64,000 nt of DNA from Chloroflexota bacterium (lineage in GTDB: Bacteria; Chloroflexota; Dehalococcoidia; Lucifugimonadales; UBA3495), in NCBI GenBank assembly GCA_026710825.1, contig JAPOQH010000060.1, forward strand, positions 1 through 64,000, written 5' to 3'. The stretch's first letter is position 1. Each line of letters opens with the position of its first letter. A model generated the notes under the pieces. The model saw only the letters and a list, made by a program, of their open reading frames with translations, was not told where the DNA came from and ran no database searches. The translations under genes and the position numbers were made by a program. This document shows, one piece after another, positions 1-7,391 of this stretch.

Positions 1-410
1 CCCGTCAGTAACAAATCGCATACCAGGCTCCGCGACTGCCAACGTCTGTCTAACCTATCAACAGCGTGGAGTTGCGTCCCAGCGCCAGCCACAGCGTTCC
101 GTGCTGCGTCGTCTATCCCAATGAACCGGCCCCGGTGGGCACGTCATGGCGGATGGCCGATGTGGGCCACGGAGAATACCGAGCATAAGAATATGCGTAC
201 CCCCGGCCGTACGCTGACAACGATGCCAGGAATCCTGCCTCCCGCCAACTCCCGCTCACAGCGAGCCCATCAAACCAAAAACCCCCAAGGAGAAACCGCC
301 AACCCAAACACCGCAACCACCAGTCAAACTCAGGGGCGAATAATCATTCGCCCCCACCACTGCCAACCGCAAAACGTAGGTTGGTCGAGACCCATCCGGC
401 CCCGGCGTTC
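1..410. other. No supported gene (left edge)
   Basis: I see no convincing coding region here. The open frames on both strands are short, have no ribosome binding site and resemble no family I know. The only structured element is the palindromic repeat at 333-354, which lies downstream of the DinB-like gene on the minus strand and may help end its transcript. Confidence 0.5.
333..354. repeat. Palindromic repeat, GGGGCGAA arm type
   Basis: GGGGCGAA and TTCGCCCC form a perfect 8-bp inverted repeat around TAATCA. The 28 bases from 333 to 360 recur identically at 49663-49690, about 49 kb away. Relatives lie at 931-950, 21963-21985 and 58111-58132. All are intergenic, so this is a dispersed REP-like element. 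Confidence 0.85.
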
Positions 411-893
411 TCAAACGCCCAGGGATTCCCGGATTACCCTCAGTTGGTTCAGGTGCTCTCCCCAGTGCCGCTCCAGCCCATCGATAAACGCCTGCGCCGT
501 CCGCACCTCGTGAACCTCGCGGTGCGGCAGATGCGCCATGGCCGTTCTGTCCATGAAATCAGCATCAGACGCCGCGGCAATCGCATCCTCGGCGGTCTGC
601 AGTATGCCCAGCGGACCGGCCAGCGCCTCGCCAATGTCGGCGGCCACGCGCTCCGGCGTCATGTTGTTGGCGTCCGGCAGGATCGTCACCTCGTCCCGCG
701 TTCCACCGAGCACCCCCGCGATCACACTGCCAATGCCGCCCTCCGGCGTGTCCACCAGGTGACACAGAACCTCCCGAGCGCACCAGTTGTCGGCGTCCTT
801 CCAGTCCAGGCAGTAGTCCATCCCCGCCAGCAGGCCCGTCAGTTCTTCCCTGATGCGTCGGACGGTGGCAAGGTTTTCGTCGCGAGTGGCCAT
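411..893 (-). CDS. DinB-like / maleylpyruvate isomerase-type four-helix protein
   Basis: This 160-residue soluble, helix-rich protein looks like the DinB/YfiT-type superfamily of small metal-binding four-helix bundles. The support is the overall pattern: an N-terminal helix starting R-R-I-R-E-E-L, a W-C-A-R-E-V-L-C-H-L-V-D stretch near residues 37-48 that fits the family's first metal-histidine region, and a late H-W-G-E-H-L-N-Q-L segment near residue 142 that fits the last histidine helix. Proteins of this fold act as thiol-dependent transferases or isomerases; the substrate cannot be told. The start is backed by AGGAG 9 nt upstream. It is the last gene after the 2341-961 operon, 67 bp behind a membrane protein, with a palindromic repeat in the gap. 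Confidence 0.6.
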   Translation of the reverse strand: MATRDENLATVRRIREELTGLLAGMDYCLDWKDADNWCAREVLCHLVDTPEGGIGSVIAGVLGGTRDEVTILPDANNMTPERVAADIGEALAGPLGILQTAEDAIAAASDADFMDRTAMAHLPHREVHEVRTAQAFIDGLERHWGEHLNQLRVIRESLGV

Positions 894-930
894 ATTTCGA
901 AACTCCTGTGGAATTGGATTACTGATGTAG

Positions 931-950
931 GAGCGAATAATTGTTCGCCC
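931..950. repeat. Palindromic repeat, degenerate GGGGCGAA type
   Basis: GAGCGAA and TTCGCCC flank TAATTG, with one mismatch in the arms. It is a degenerate copy of the element at 333-354, in the 67-bp gap between the DinB-like gene and the membrane protein gene. Confidence 0.6.
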
Positions 951-960
951 TTGCGTGGGT

Positions 961-1626
961 TCAGCGCCGCGCCGGCCGCAGCAGGCCCACCGTCAACCAG
1001 ACTCCGCTGACGATCAGCCAGATCAGGAACGCGATGCCGGATACCCGGTGCATCACTGTGGCGGCGTCCACCCAGATCAACACCATTGCGACGCCGATCA
1101 CCACGTCGGCAACCGCGAATACCCGGAGCAGGCCGCCCATGCGCCACTGCACCGGGCCCAGCACCATCAGCCCCAGGCCCGCCAGCATGAACCCCAACTT
1201 GCCCGTGATCGAGCGTGCCCCGTCGACTGCCCCTATCCATCCGGGAGCGTCCCAGGCTACCAGGGAGGCGACTCCCTCCGTCGATTGTGGCAGGAAGCCG
1301 GCCAATGCCAGCATCGACGCGCCGGAAATCGCCGTCGCCGCCCCCGAAAGCTCCAGCAGGGTCGCAGCCGTGCCGGCCAGCATCGGTTGGCCCGGTCGAA
1401 TCGCGACCCTCAGGAACGCCGCCGCCGCAACCAGCGCAAACCCCGAGATTGTGCGCGCCGCTCCGGAGATCACGTATTGTCCAGTGTCCAGGATCACAGG
1501 CAACTGTATCGCCGCGCCTTCCAGCGGCTCATCGCTGCCCGCCAGCCGCGTCATCACCGACACCGCCGTGGCCACGGCGGTCAGCAACAGCAGCAACCCT
1601 GCGGCCCGTGTCGACGAAACTCTCAT
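961..1626 (-). CDS. Multi-spanning membrane protein of unknown function
   Basis: This is a 221-residue, strongly hydrophobic protein with about six predicted membrane segments, roughly at residues 8-26, 45-75, 80-112, 135-158, 166-186 and 192-214, joined by very short loops. I see no cofactor or catalytic motif and cannot place it in a named family. Its start overlaps the stop of the upstream small protein by 4 bp (ATGA, 1623-1626), so the two are almost certainly translated from one transcript. Because those upstream genes encode PaREP1/HEPN-like proteins, a role as membrane partner is possible but unproven. Confidence 0.6.
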   Translation of the reverse strand: MRVSSTRAAGLLLLLTAVATAVSVMTRLAGSDEPLEGAAIQLPVILDTGQYVISGAARTISGFALVAAAAFLRVAIRPGQPMLAGTAATLLELSGAATAISGASMLALAGFLPQSTEGVASLVAWDAPGWIGAVDGARSITGKLGFMLAGLGLMVLGPVQWRMGGLLRVFAVADVVIGVAMVLIWVDAATVMHRVSGIAFLIWLIVSGVWLTVGLLRPARR

Positions 1627-1976
1627 GCGGACAACGGCAGCAGCCGACCGATGAGAGCGTGCGTGGTGTCCGCTGCGTCTCGAACTCGCATGGCGGTCAA
1701 ATTATTTAGGTAAAAATGAACGTGCAGTCGGTTCGCGTCTTTGTAATCTTCGACGATTGCGGGGTCGTCGAGTTCGGTAATAATCTGCCGCATCACATGG
1801 CGACGATGCTGATGTTCTTGATACCGTTGTCCGCGGTTGATAGCTATCGCGATAATAACTTGAGACAGAGCGCCCCACAGCAATTCAGCTCCTGCCATGT
1901 CGTCGCCGTTGACCAAATGATGTTCTGCGAGCAGGGACATTTCGGTGGATATTCGAAGCCGTTCTGTCGACGTCAT
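1623..1976 (-). CDS. PaREP1/HEPN-like small helical protein, second of a pair
   Basis: This 117-residue all-helical protein carries the pattern A-E-L-L-W-G-A-L-S-Q-V near residues 30-40, followed by I-A-I-A and, later, H-V-H-F-Y-L-N-N-L near residues 85-93. Both resemble the PaREP1/HEPN-like helical family, whose members often occur as small operon partners of other nucleic-acid-related or membrane proteins. It overlaps the upstream gene by 4 bp and the downstream membrane-protein gene by 4 bp, so three genes form a tightly coupled unit. The canonical HEPN R-x4-6-H motif is not obvious, so RNase activity is not claimed. Family assignment is by eye only. Confidence 0.55.
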   Translation of the reverse strand: MTSTERLRISTEMSLLAEHHLVNGDDMAGAELLWGALSQVIIAIAINRGQRYQEHQHRRHVMRQIITELDDPAIVEDYKDANRLHVHFYLNNLTAMRVRDAADTTHALIGRLLPLSA

Positions 1977-2341
1977 GACACGTCGCGTACTGAGAAGCCC
2001 AGCATCCGGTCTATGAACCCGGTAGAGATGTCCCAGTCCTCTTCAACGTCCTGAGCCGGTATTGCGAGGCCCATCCCATTGGTGCGAGCCAAATCGGCAC
2101 AACCCAACGCTGACATGAACCCACGTTTGTTAGGGTGTTCTTTGGCAATCCGTCGACCGGCGTCGTAAATCTCGTCTTCAGAATGGCACGGCCAACCCCT
2201 CTCCTTGGCGACGCATTTGATGGCGTGGGCCGTCGCTTCCCAGATCCTCTTGCAGAACAACTCATGGTCCCGCTGCGCCAACGCTTGGTCGGCCAGCCAT
2301 ACCTTGTTGCGGACTTCCTGTACCTGCTCCGGCGTCAGCAT
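1973..2341 (-). CDS. PaREP1/HEPN-like small helical protein, first of a pair
   Basis: I start this gene at 2341 because GGAGG lies 7 nt upstream there; a longer frame back to 2434 would run into the upstream MFS gene and has no such site. The 122-residue product has a helix near residues 26-46 reading L-F-C-K-R-I-W-E-A-T-A-H-A-I-K, then V-A-K-E-R-G-W and a helix ending I-A-K-E-H-P. This matches the shape of the next gene (W-G/E-A, then A-I-K/I-A-I) and of PaREP1/HEPN-like proteins. The two are probably diverged paralogues that could form a heterodimer. Function unknown; a toxin-antitoxin or abortive-infection role is only a possibility. Confidence 0.55.
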   Translation of the reverse strand: MLTPEQVQEVRNKVWLADQALAQRDHELFCKRIWEATAHAIKCVAKERGWPCHSEDEIYDAGRRIAKEHPNKRGFMSALGCADLARTNGMGLAIPAQDVEEDWDISTGFIDRMLGFSVRDVS

Positions 2342-2399
2342 CTGCGGGCCTCCGTACCCCACCGAATCTGCAACCATTATAACGGTCGCAAAACCCCGC

Positions 2400-3737
2400 C
2401 TACGCCGTGGCCGCCGCCGGTTCTGTCCCTCCACGGTCCTTCGGAATCATCAGCGACGCCAACAACCCCACGAAGTAGATCCCGGCCGCGATGAAGAAGC
2501 CGTACTCCCAGTCCAGCCATTCAATCGGCCCGAAGATGAAGACGGCGGCCACCGCTCCGAACAGCACGTTGTTGCCCCACATCAGGCCCAGGAAACTCGA
2601 TTCCAGCCGGTACCGTGCCGCTACGTCCGCCGCCGCCGCTGAGGTCAGGTTGATCACGGTGAAGTGCTGCAACCCGTACAGCGCCACGCATACCGTGATC
2701 CACGGCGAATATTGCTGACCTCCCAACGGGATCGCCACGGTGAGCACCGTGGTGAACGCCATCAGGAACACGATCAACGATTTCCTGCCCACCTTGTCCG
2801 ACAGCGCCCCGATCAGCGGCGCGGTAACCATGGCCGGCCCCACCATCAATGCCAGGTGCGCTGCCGCCTGGAACGAGTTCACCCCCAGCGCCTGCGTCAT
2901 GTAGAGCGGCACCAGGAACAGCAGCGATCCGTCCGCCATCCCGCGCACCGCCGACACCGCGAATATGGCCCACAGGCCCGTCCCGCGAAACGCCACCCGC
3001 GTGCTGTCCCACTGGTGGCGCATCCTGTCAACGATGTTGATGTTCAGCGTTGGCGCGTTGCCGGCGTGCCTCAGCAGCCCATAGATGATGAACGCCGACA
3101 CGATCATCACCGGCGCGCTGACCGCCAGCCACACCCGCCAGCCAATCGGCTCCCAGCCCAGTTCCCAGCCCACCATCAGCCCGTCGGTTGCCTCCCACTG
3201 CAACGCGCCCAGCAGCAGGATACCGGCGGCCATTGGTCCCAGCACGTCGCCGATGCTGCCCGTGGACCGGTGCATCGATATGAACAGCCCTCGCCGGGTG
3301 GGGAACCGCTGCGCCAGCAGTCCCAGAGCCGGCGGATGCCACAGCGCCGCGCCCGAGGATGCGCACGCCAGCGCAAACAGCAGCAGCCCAAACGACGGAG
3401 ACACCGCCATCAGGAGCAACCCGATGCCCGACATGAACGCGCTCATGGACAACACCCACGCCACCCGGTGGTGGAACAGGTCCGACAGGAAACCCCCGGT
3501 TACGCTGGTCAGGCCGCCGCAGGCAGACCGCACCGCCACGATGATGCCCACCTGTATTGCGCTCAACCCCATGTCGGCGGCGATGAACGTGGTCAGCAGC
3601 GGGATCGCGTTGGAGAAGAAATGCTCGAACGCGTGGGCGCCGATGATGGTGGAGGCCATCACCCGGTTGCCGGTGCGACGGTCCGGCGCCCGCGGAGCCT
3701 CAGACGCCCGCTGTGGTGGAGTTGCTGCGTGCGCCAT
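2400..3737 (-). CDS. MFS transporter (tandem paralogue 2)
   Basis: This 445-residue major facilitator protein is predicted to have 12 membrane helices. The family loop motif between helices 2 and 3 appears as G-G-F-L-S-D-L-F-H-H-R-V near residues 80-91, and its second-half counterpart as G-A-L-S-D-K-V-G-R-K-S near residue 313. It shares long stretches with the neighbouring MFS protein at 3818-5188, including G-A-H-A-F-E-H, A-L-W-H-P-P-A-L-G-L-L-A and S-M-H-R-S-T-G-S-I-G-D-V-L-G-P, so they are a tandem duplication. No ribosome binding site marks the start; a second Met at residue 27 (3659) is also possible. Substrate unknown. The gene is downstream of its paralogue, separated by a perfect palindrome that may terminate or attenuate transcription. 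Confidence 0.85.
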   Translation of the reverse strand: MAHAATPPQRASEAPRAPDRRTGNRVMASTIIGAHAFEHFFSNAIPLLTTFIAADMGLSAIQVGIIVAVRSACGGLTSVTGGFLSDLFHHRVAWVLSMSAFMSGIGLLLMAVSPSFGLLLFALACASSGAALWHPPALGLLAQRFPTRRGLFISMHRSTGSIGDVLGPMAAGILLLGALQWEATDGLMVGWELGWEPIGWRVWLAVSAPVMIVSAFIIYGLLRHAGNAPTLNINIVDRMRHQWDSTRVAFRGTGLWAIFAVSAVRGMADGSLLFLVPLYMTQALGVNSFQAAAHLALMVGPAMVTAPLIGALSDKVGRKSLIVFLMAFTTVLTVAIPLGGQQYSPWITVCVALYGLQHFTVINLTSAAAADVAARYRLESSFLGLMWGNNVLFGAVAAVFIFGPIEWLDWEYGFFIAAGIYFVGLLASLMIPKDRGGTEPAAATA

Positions 3738-3760
3738 CAGTGGAACGCTGCGGACGGTAT

Positions 3761-3785
3761 GGGGGCGGGTTTCAAACCCGCCCCC
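3761..3785. repeat. Perfect 25-bp palindrome, GGGTTTCAAACCC type
   Basis: GGGGGCGGGTTT and its exact reverse complement flank a single C, giving a 12-bp arm. It lies between the two tandem MFS genes. Related copies are at 16936-16960, 57730-57752 and 59022-59046. In RNA it would form a very stable hairpin but has no T-run, so it is a dispersed repeat first and a transcription stop only possibly. Confidence 0.85.
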
Positions 3786-3817
3786 GTGGACGCTTGCGAC
3801 ATGCCGTGTTCAGGCGA

Positions 3818-5188
3818 TCAGGCGGGGGCCACCACGGCCTCGGGCTCGCGGGGCTTCCCGGGGATCAGCAGCGATACCAGCAGTCCCACGAAGTAGATGC
3901 CGGCCGCAATGTAGAACCCGTACTGCCAGTCGAACCATTCCACCGGCCCGAAGATCATCACGGCCGCAATCGCGCCGAACAGCGTGTTGTTGCCCCACAT
4001 CAGGCCCAGGAAGCTGGACTCCAAACCGCCCTTGGCGGCAATATCGGCGGCGGCAGCCTGGGTCAGGTTGTTCACCGAGAAGTTCAACAGGCCGTAGACG
4101 GCGACAAACAGCGTGATCCAGAAGGTGTACACCTGGTGCGACTGACCTGCCCAGATGATCCCCAGCGTCAGCAGCGTGGTGGCCGCCATGATGAAGATGA
4201 TCAACGGGCGTCGGCCGATCTTGTCGGACAGTGCGCCGATCATCGGTCCCGCCAGTATCCCCGGGCCCACCATCAGGGCAACGTGGGCCGACGCCAGGAA
4301 GGTGTTCGCCCCCAGCGCTTGGGTGAGGTACAACGGGATCAGGAAGACCAGCGACCGGTCGGCCATTCCACGCACTGCCGACACGGTGAATATCGCCCAC
4401 ATTCCGGTGCCGCGGAACGCCTCCTTCATCCCCGCCCAGTTGGTGCGGATGCGCGCACCTACGTCCACCTCGACCGGACGTTCGCCGCCGGCGTTGCGCA
4501 GCAGGATGAATATCAGCACCGTGGAGATGAACATTATCGGCGTGCTGACCCCGAGCACCCACCGCCAGCTGATGGCCGGCCAGGGCAACTGCCAGCAGAA
4601 GGGCAATGCCCCGCAACCGGCGGTCACGATGTCCTCCGCCTCGCCAGCGCTCCACGCCAATGCCCCCAGCACCAGCGCGCCCGCCACCATCGGCCCCAGC
4701 ACATCTCCGATGCTGCCCGTGGAGCGATGCATCGATATGAACAGCCCCCGCCGCTGCGGGAATCGCCGTGCCAGCAGGCCCAGCGCCGGCGGATGCCACA
4801 ACGCGCTGCCCATTGAACCCAGGGCCAGGGCGCAGATTATCAACCCGAACGTGGGCGCCAGCGACATCAGCAGGTAGCCCAGGCCAATCATAAAGGTGCT
4901 GATCGAAAGCACCCAGGCCACCCGGTGGTGGAACAGGTCAACCAGGACTCCGCCCGATACGCTGGTCAGCCCGCCAAATACCGACCGCACCACGACGATC
5001 ATGCCCACCTGTAGCGCGCCCAGGCCCAGGTCGATGGCAATCACCGTCGCCAGCAATGGGATGCTGTGGGCGTAGAGATGCTCAAAGGCGTGAGCGCCGA
5101 TCAGGGTCGTCGCCATCACGGAACCCTTGGTGCGCGGCTCCACATCCTGTGCGTGAGGCTGGGAAGGACTGACGCCGGCTGCGGCCAT
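3818..5188 (-). CDS. MFS transporter (tandem paralogue 1)
   Basis: This 456-residue major facilitator transporter has about 12 membrane helices, the loop motif G-G-V-L-V-D-L-F-H-H-R-V near residue 80 and G-A-L-S-D-K-I-G-R-R-P in the second half. It is the first gene of the tandem pair: AAGGAG sits 9 nt before the ATG, and a consensus TATAAT lies about 40 bp upstream. Compared with its paralogue it has a longer loop after helix 5, with two extra cysteines near residues 213-218. Both have a 25-residue polar N-terminal tail before the first helix. The substrate cannot be inferred; similar proteins are usually annotated only as MFS transporters. Confidence 0.87.
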   Translation of the reverse strand: MAAAGVSPSQPHAQDVEPRTKGSVMATTLIGAHAFEHLYAHSIPLLATVIAIDLGLGALQVGMIVVVRSVFGGLTSVSGGVLVDLFHHRVAWVLSISTFMIGLGYLLMSLAPTFGLIICALALGSMGSALWHPPALGLLARRFPQRRGLFISMHRSTGSIGDVLGPMVAGALVLGALAWSAGEAEDIVTAGCGALPFCWQLPWPAISWRWVLGVSTPIMFISTVLIFILLRNAGGERPVEVDVGARIRTNWAGMKEAFRGTGMWAIFTVSAVRGMADRSLVFLIPLYLTQALGANTFLASAHVALMVGPGILAGPMIGALSDKIGRRPLIIFIMAATTLLTLGIIWAGQSHQVYTFWITLFVAVYGLLNFSVNNLTQAAAADIAAKGGLESSFLGLMWGNNTLFGAIAAVMIFGPVEWFDWQYGFYIAAGIYFVGLLVSLLIPGKPREPEAVVAPA

Positions 5189-5228
5189 CGCTATGCTCCT
5201 TGTGCGCTACCTGAGCTTAATGCGCCGC

Positions 5229-5234
5229 ATTATA
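5229..5234 (-). promoter_or_regulatory. Candidate -10 box for the MFS gene pair
   Basis: On the minus strand the sequence reads TATAAT, an exact sigma-70 -10 hexamer, about 40 bp upstream of the MFS start at 5188. No good -35 box lies 16-18 bp further up, so it would be a weak or activator-dependent promoter. Confidence 0.4.
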
Positions 5235-5258
5235 CACGCCGATAAATGCAATGGGGTA

Positions 5259-6260
5259 TCAGTATTCGTAAAACATTTGCTGCAGCGTGTCCCGATCGCT
5301 GCTCACGGTCAAACCCAGCATCAGCAGGAGGCGCGCCTTCTGCGGCATCAGGTTGTCGGAGACGATGAACCCCTGCTCATCCTTGCGGGGCGTCATCACC
5401 ACCCGCCCTGCGCTCGATCGGCTGGCGAGCACCACGGGCATCCCGCCCGCCACTGCGGCTTCGGCTGCCGCGATGAATGTCGGCGGAAACGTTCCGGCCC
5501 CAAATCCAGCGACCACCAGACCCGCCGAACCGTGCGCCCGCACCGCGTCGATCAGCATGCCGTCCGCCCCTGCGTAGGCGTGCACGATATCCACCCTCGG
5601 CAAGTCGGTCATCCCATCCACGCGGAAGGGTGTGTCCACGGTATGCTTGCGGTAGGGCCTGTGGTAGAAAACGACGCGGTGGTCGGAATCTGCGTACCCC
5701 AGGAACCCCAGTTCATTGGGCTTGAAGGTCTCCACGCGCAGGGTGTTGGATTTGTACACGTCCCGGGCGCATTGGATCTGGTTGTTCAGCACGGTCAGCA
5801 CACCCATGCCGGCGGACTCCGGCGTCGCGGCGATGCGGCAGGCGTCCAGCAGGTTCAGGTCGGCGTCGGTGCTGATCGACGTTGGCGGACGCATTGCGCC
5901 GGTGATCACCACGGGCCGCTGCGTCTTGACGGTCAGGTGCAGGAAATAAGCCGTCTCCTCCAGCGTCGCGGTGCCATGGGTGATCACGATGCCGGCAGTG
6001 TCGGGCTCATCCCGGTCGATGGCGTGGATCCGCTCGGCCAGGGCGATCCAGTTGGCCGGCCCGATGGCTGTGCTCCCCACGCTCACCATGTCCTCGGCGA
6101 TCACGTTGAAGTTCTCGGCGATCTCCGGCACGCGGGCCAGGTTCTGGTCGATGGTCAAGTGGTCGCCGATCTCGGGATAGCGGATATAGTCCATCCGGTC
6201 GGGGCCAACGCCGGCGATGCTCCCGCCGGTGGCAATGATGTGGACGGTGGGGTTTGGCAT
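5259..6260 (-). CDS. Asparaginase-family amidohydrolase with altered substrate residue
   Basis: This 333-residue protein aligns over its whole length with L-asparaginases (L-asparagine to aspartate plus ammonia). The first catalytic threonine sits in A-T-G-G-S-I-A-G (T11), the second in T-H-G-T-A-T-L-E-E-T (T97), and the catalytic lysine in A-R-D-V-Y-K (K170). The usual motif is T-H-G-T-D-T; here the Asp that binds the substrate amino group is Ala98. This is a key-residue change and suggests the substrate is not free L-asparagine. There is no signal peptide, so it should be cytoplasmic. AAAGGAG lies upstream of the ATG. It is divergent from the hydrolase gene at 6516. Confidence 0.85.
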   Translation of the reverse strand: MPNPTVHIIATGGSIAGVGPDRMDYIRYPEIGDHLTIDQNLARVPEIAENFNVIAEDMVSVGSTAIGPANWIALAERIHAIDRDEPDTAGIVITHGTATLEETAYFLHLTVKTQRPVVITGAMRPPTSISTDADLNLLDACRIAATPESAGMGVLTVLNNQIQCARDVYKSNTLRVETFKPNELGFLGYADSDHRVVFYHRPYRKHTVDTPFRVDGMTDLPRVDIVHAYAGADGMLIDAVRAHGSAGLVVAGFGAGTFPPTFIAAAEAAVAGGMPVVLASRSSAGRVVMTPRKDEQGFIVSDNLMPQKARLLLMLGLTVSSDRDTLQQMFYEY

Positions 6261-6515
6261 GGTGGTTTGATCTCCTTTCAGCGAATGGCAGGTTCAACAA
6301 TCGGTTGTTCCAGGGTGCGCTCAATCTCTTCGCAGCGAGCGCACGATGCTTGGCGGGCATTTTACATCCCGACCGGACACCCCCGTCAGGTCAAAACGTC
6401 CCCCTCAACTGGCCGCGCGGTCGTCCACATGGCTTCCATTCTGACCGTGTTATGATGGCCCGGCAGTTTCGTACACGCCCCATTTCAACCAGAAACAACG
6501 AGGAGGTCGCGGCAA

Positions 6516-7316
6516 ATGGCGACAGGCGCGCAAGCATGGACGGAAGAATTCGTAGAGGCAGCCGGCGTCAGCCTCCAGATGGTCAAAGGTGGTAGTGGCG
6601 CGCCCCTGCTCGTGCTGCACGGCGAGTTGGGACATCAGGGCTGGCTCCGTTGCCACGATTCCCTGGCGCAGGACTACACCCTCCACATTCCGTCCCATCC
6701 CGGCTTCGGCGCGACCGAACGCCAGGAATGGATCATGAACATGCGCGATCTCGCCGGCTGGTACCTGGAAGCCATCGACGACCTCGGCCTCCAGGGCGCC
6801 AACATCATGGGTTTCTCCCTGGGCGGATGGCTCGCCGCTGAAATGGCCACCATGTCGCCCGACACGTTCAACAAGCTCGTGCTGGTCAGTCCCGCCGGCA
6901 TCAGGCCGCCGGAAGGCGAGATCTACGATATGTTCCTCGCCGTCGCCAAGGAATTCCTGACCGCCGGCTTCTACGACACCGCCAGCGCTCCCGAATTTCT
7001 GGATGTCTGTCCCGACGAAGTCTCCCCCGAACTGGCCGAGGCGTGGGACATCGCCCGCGAGGAGGCCTGCCGCCTCAGTTGGCGACCCTACATGCACTAT
7101 CTCGCCCTCCCCAACCTCCTCCACCGCCTCAAGCGCCTGCCCACCCAGATCATCTGGGGCCGGAACGACGAGATCGTTCCCGTCAGCGCCAGCCAGGTCT
7201 TCAATGACTCCATCCCTGGCTCCCGCCTCACCATATTCGACAACTGCGGCCACAACCCCCACATCGAAAAGACCGACGAGTTCCTCACCACCGTCAAAAC
7301 CTTCCTCTCGTCCTGA
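6516..7316 (+). CDS. Alpha/beta hydrolase
   Basis: This 266-residue alpha/beta-hydrolase-fold protein has the full triad in order: the nucleophile elbow G-F-S-L-G-G (S101), the acid in I-I-W-G-R-N-D-E-I-V-P (D218) and the base in C-G-H-N-P-H (H246). The oxyanion region L-H-G-E-L-G-H precedes them. AGGAGG is 9-10 nt before the ATG. The next gene, 75 bp downstream on the same strand, is a luciferase-type monooxygenase; such pairs often act in sequence, with the monooxygenase adding oxygen and the hydrolase cleaving the resulting ester, lactone or C-C bond. The actual substrate is not visible from sequence. Confidence 0.85.
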   Translation: MATGAQAWTEEFVEAAGVSLQMVKGGSGAPLLVLHGELGHQGWLRCHDSLAQDYTLHIPSHPGFGATERQEWIMNMRDLAGWYLEAIDDLGLQGANIMGFSLGGWLAAEMATMSPDTFNKLVLVSPAGIRPPEGEIYDMFLAVAKEFLTAGFYDTASAPEFLDVCPDEVSPELAEAWDIAREEACRLSWRPYMHYLALPNLLHRLKRLPTQIIWGRNDEIVPVSASQVFNDSIPGSRLTIFDNCGHNPHIEKTDEFLTTVKTFLSS

Positions 7317-7391
7317 GCAGTCCACACCCCTGTGCTAGAATCCCACGAATAGCCGGAACCCGCCCCCGCCAAGGCCCAAAGGAGACTCAAT

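Noticed and set aside
113-316. A 67-codon minus-strand frame near the left edge
   Set aside because: Trp/Gly/Tyr-rich low-quality composition, no ribosome site and no recognisable family.
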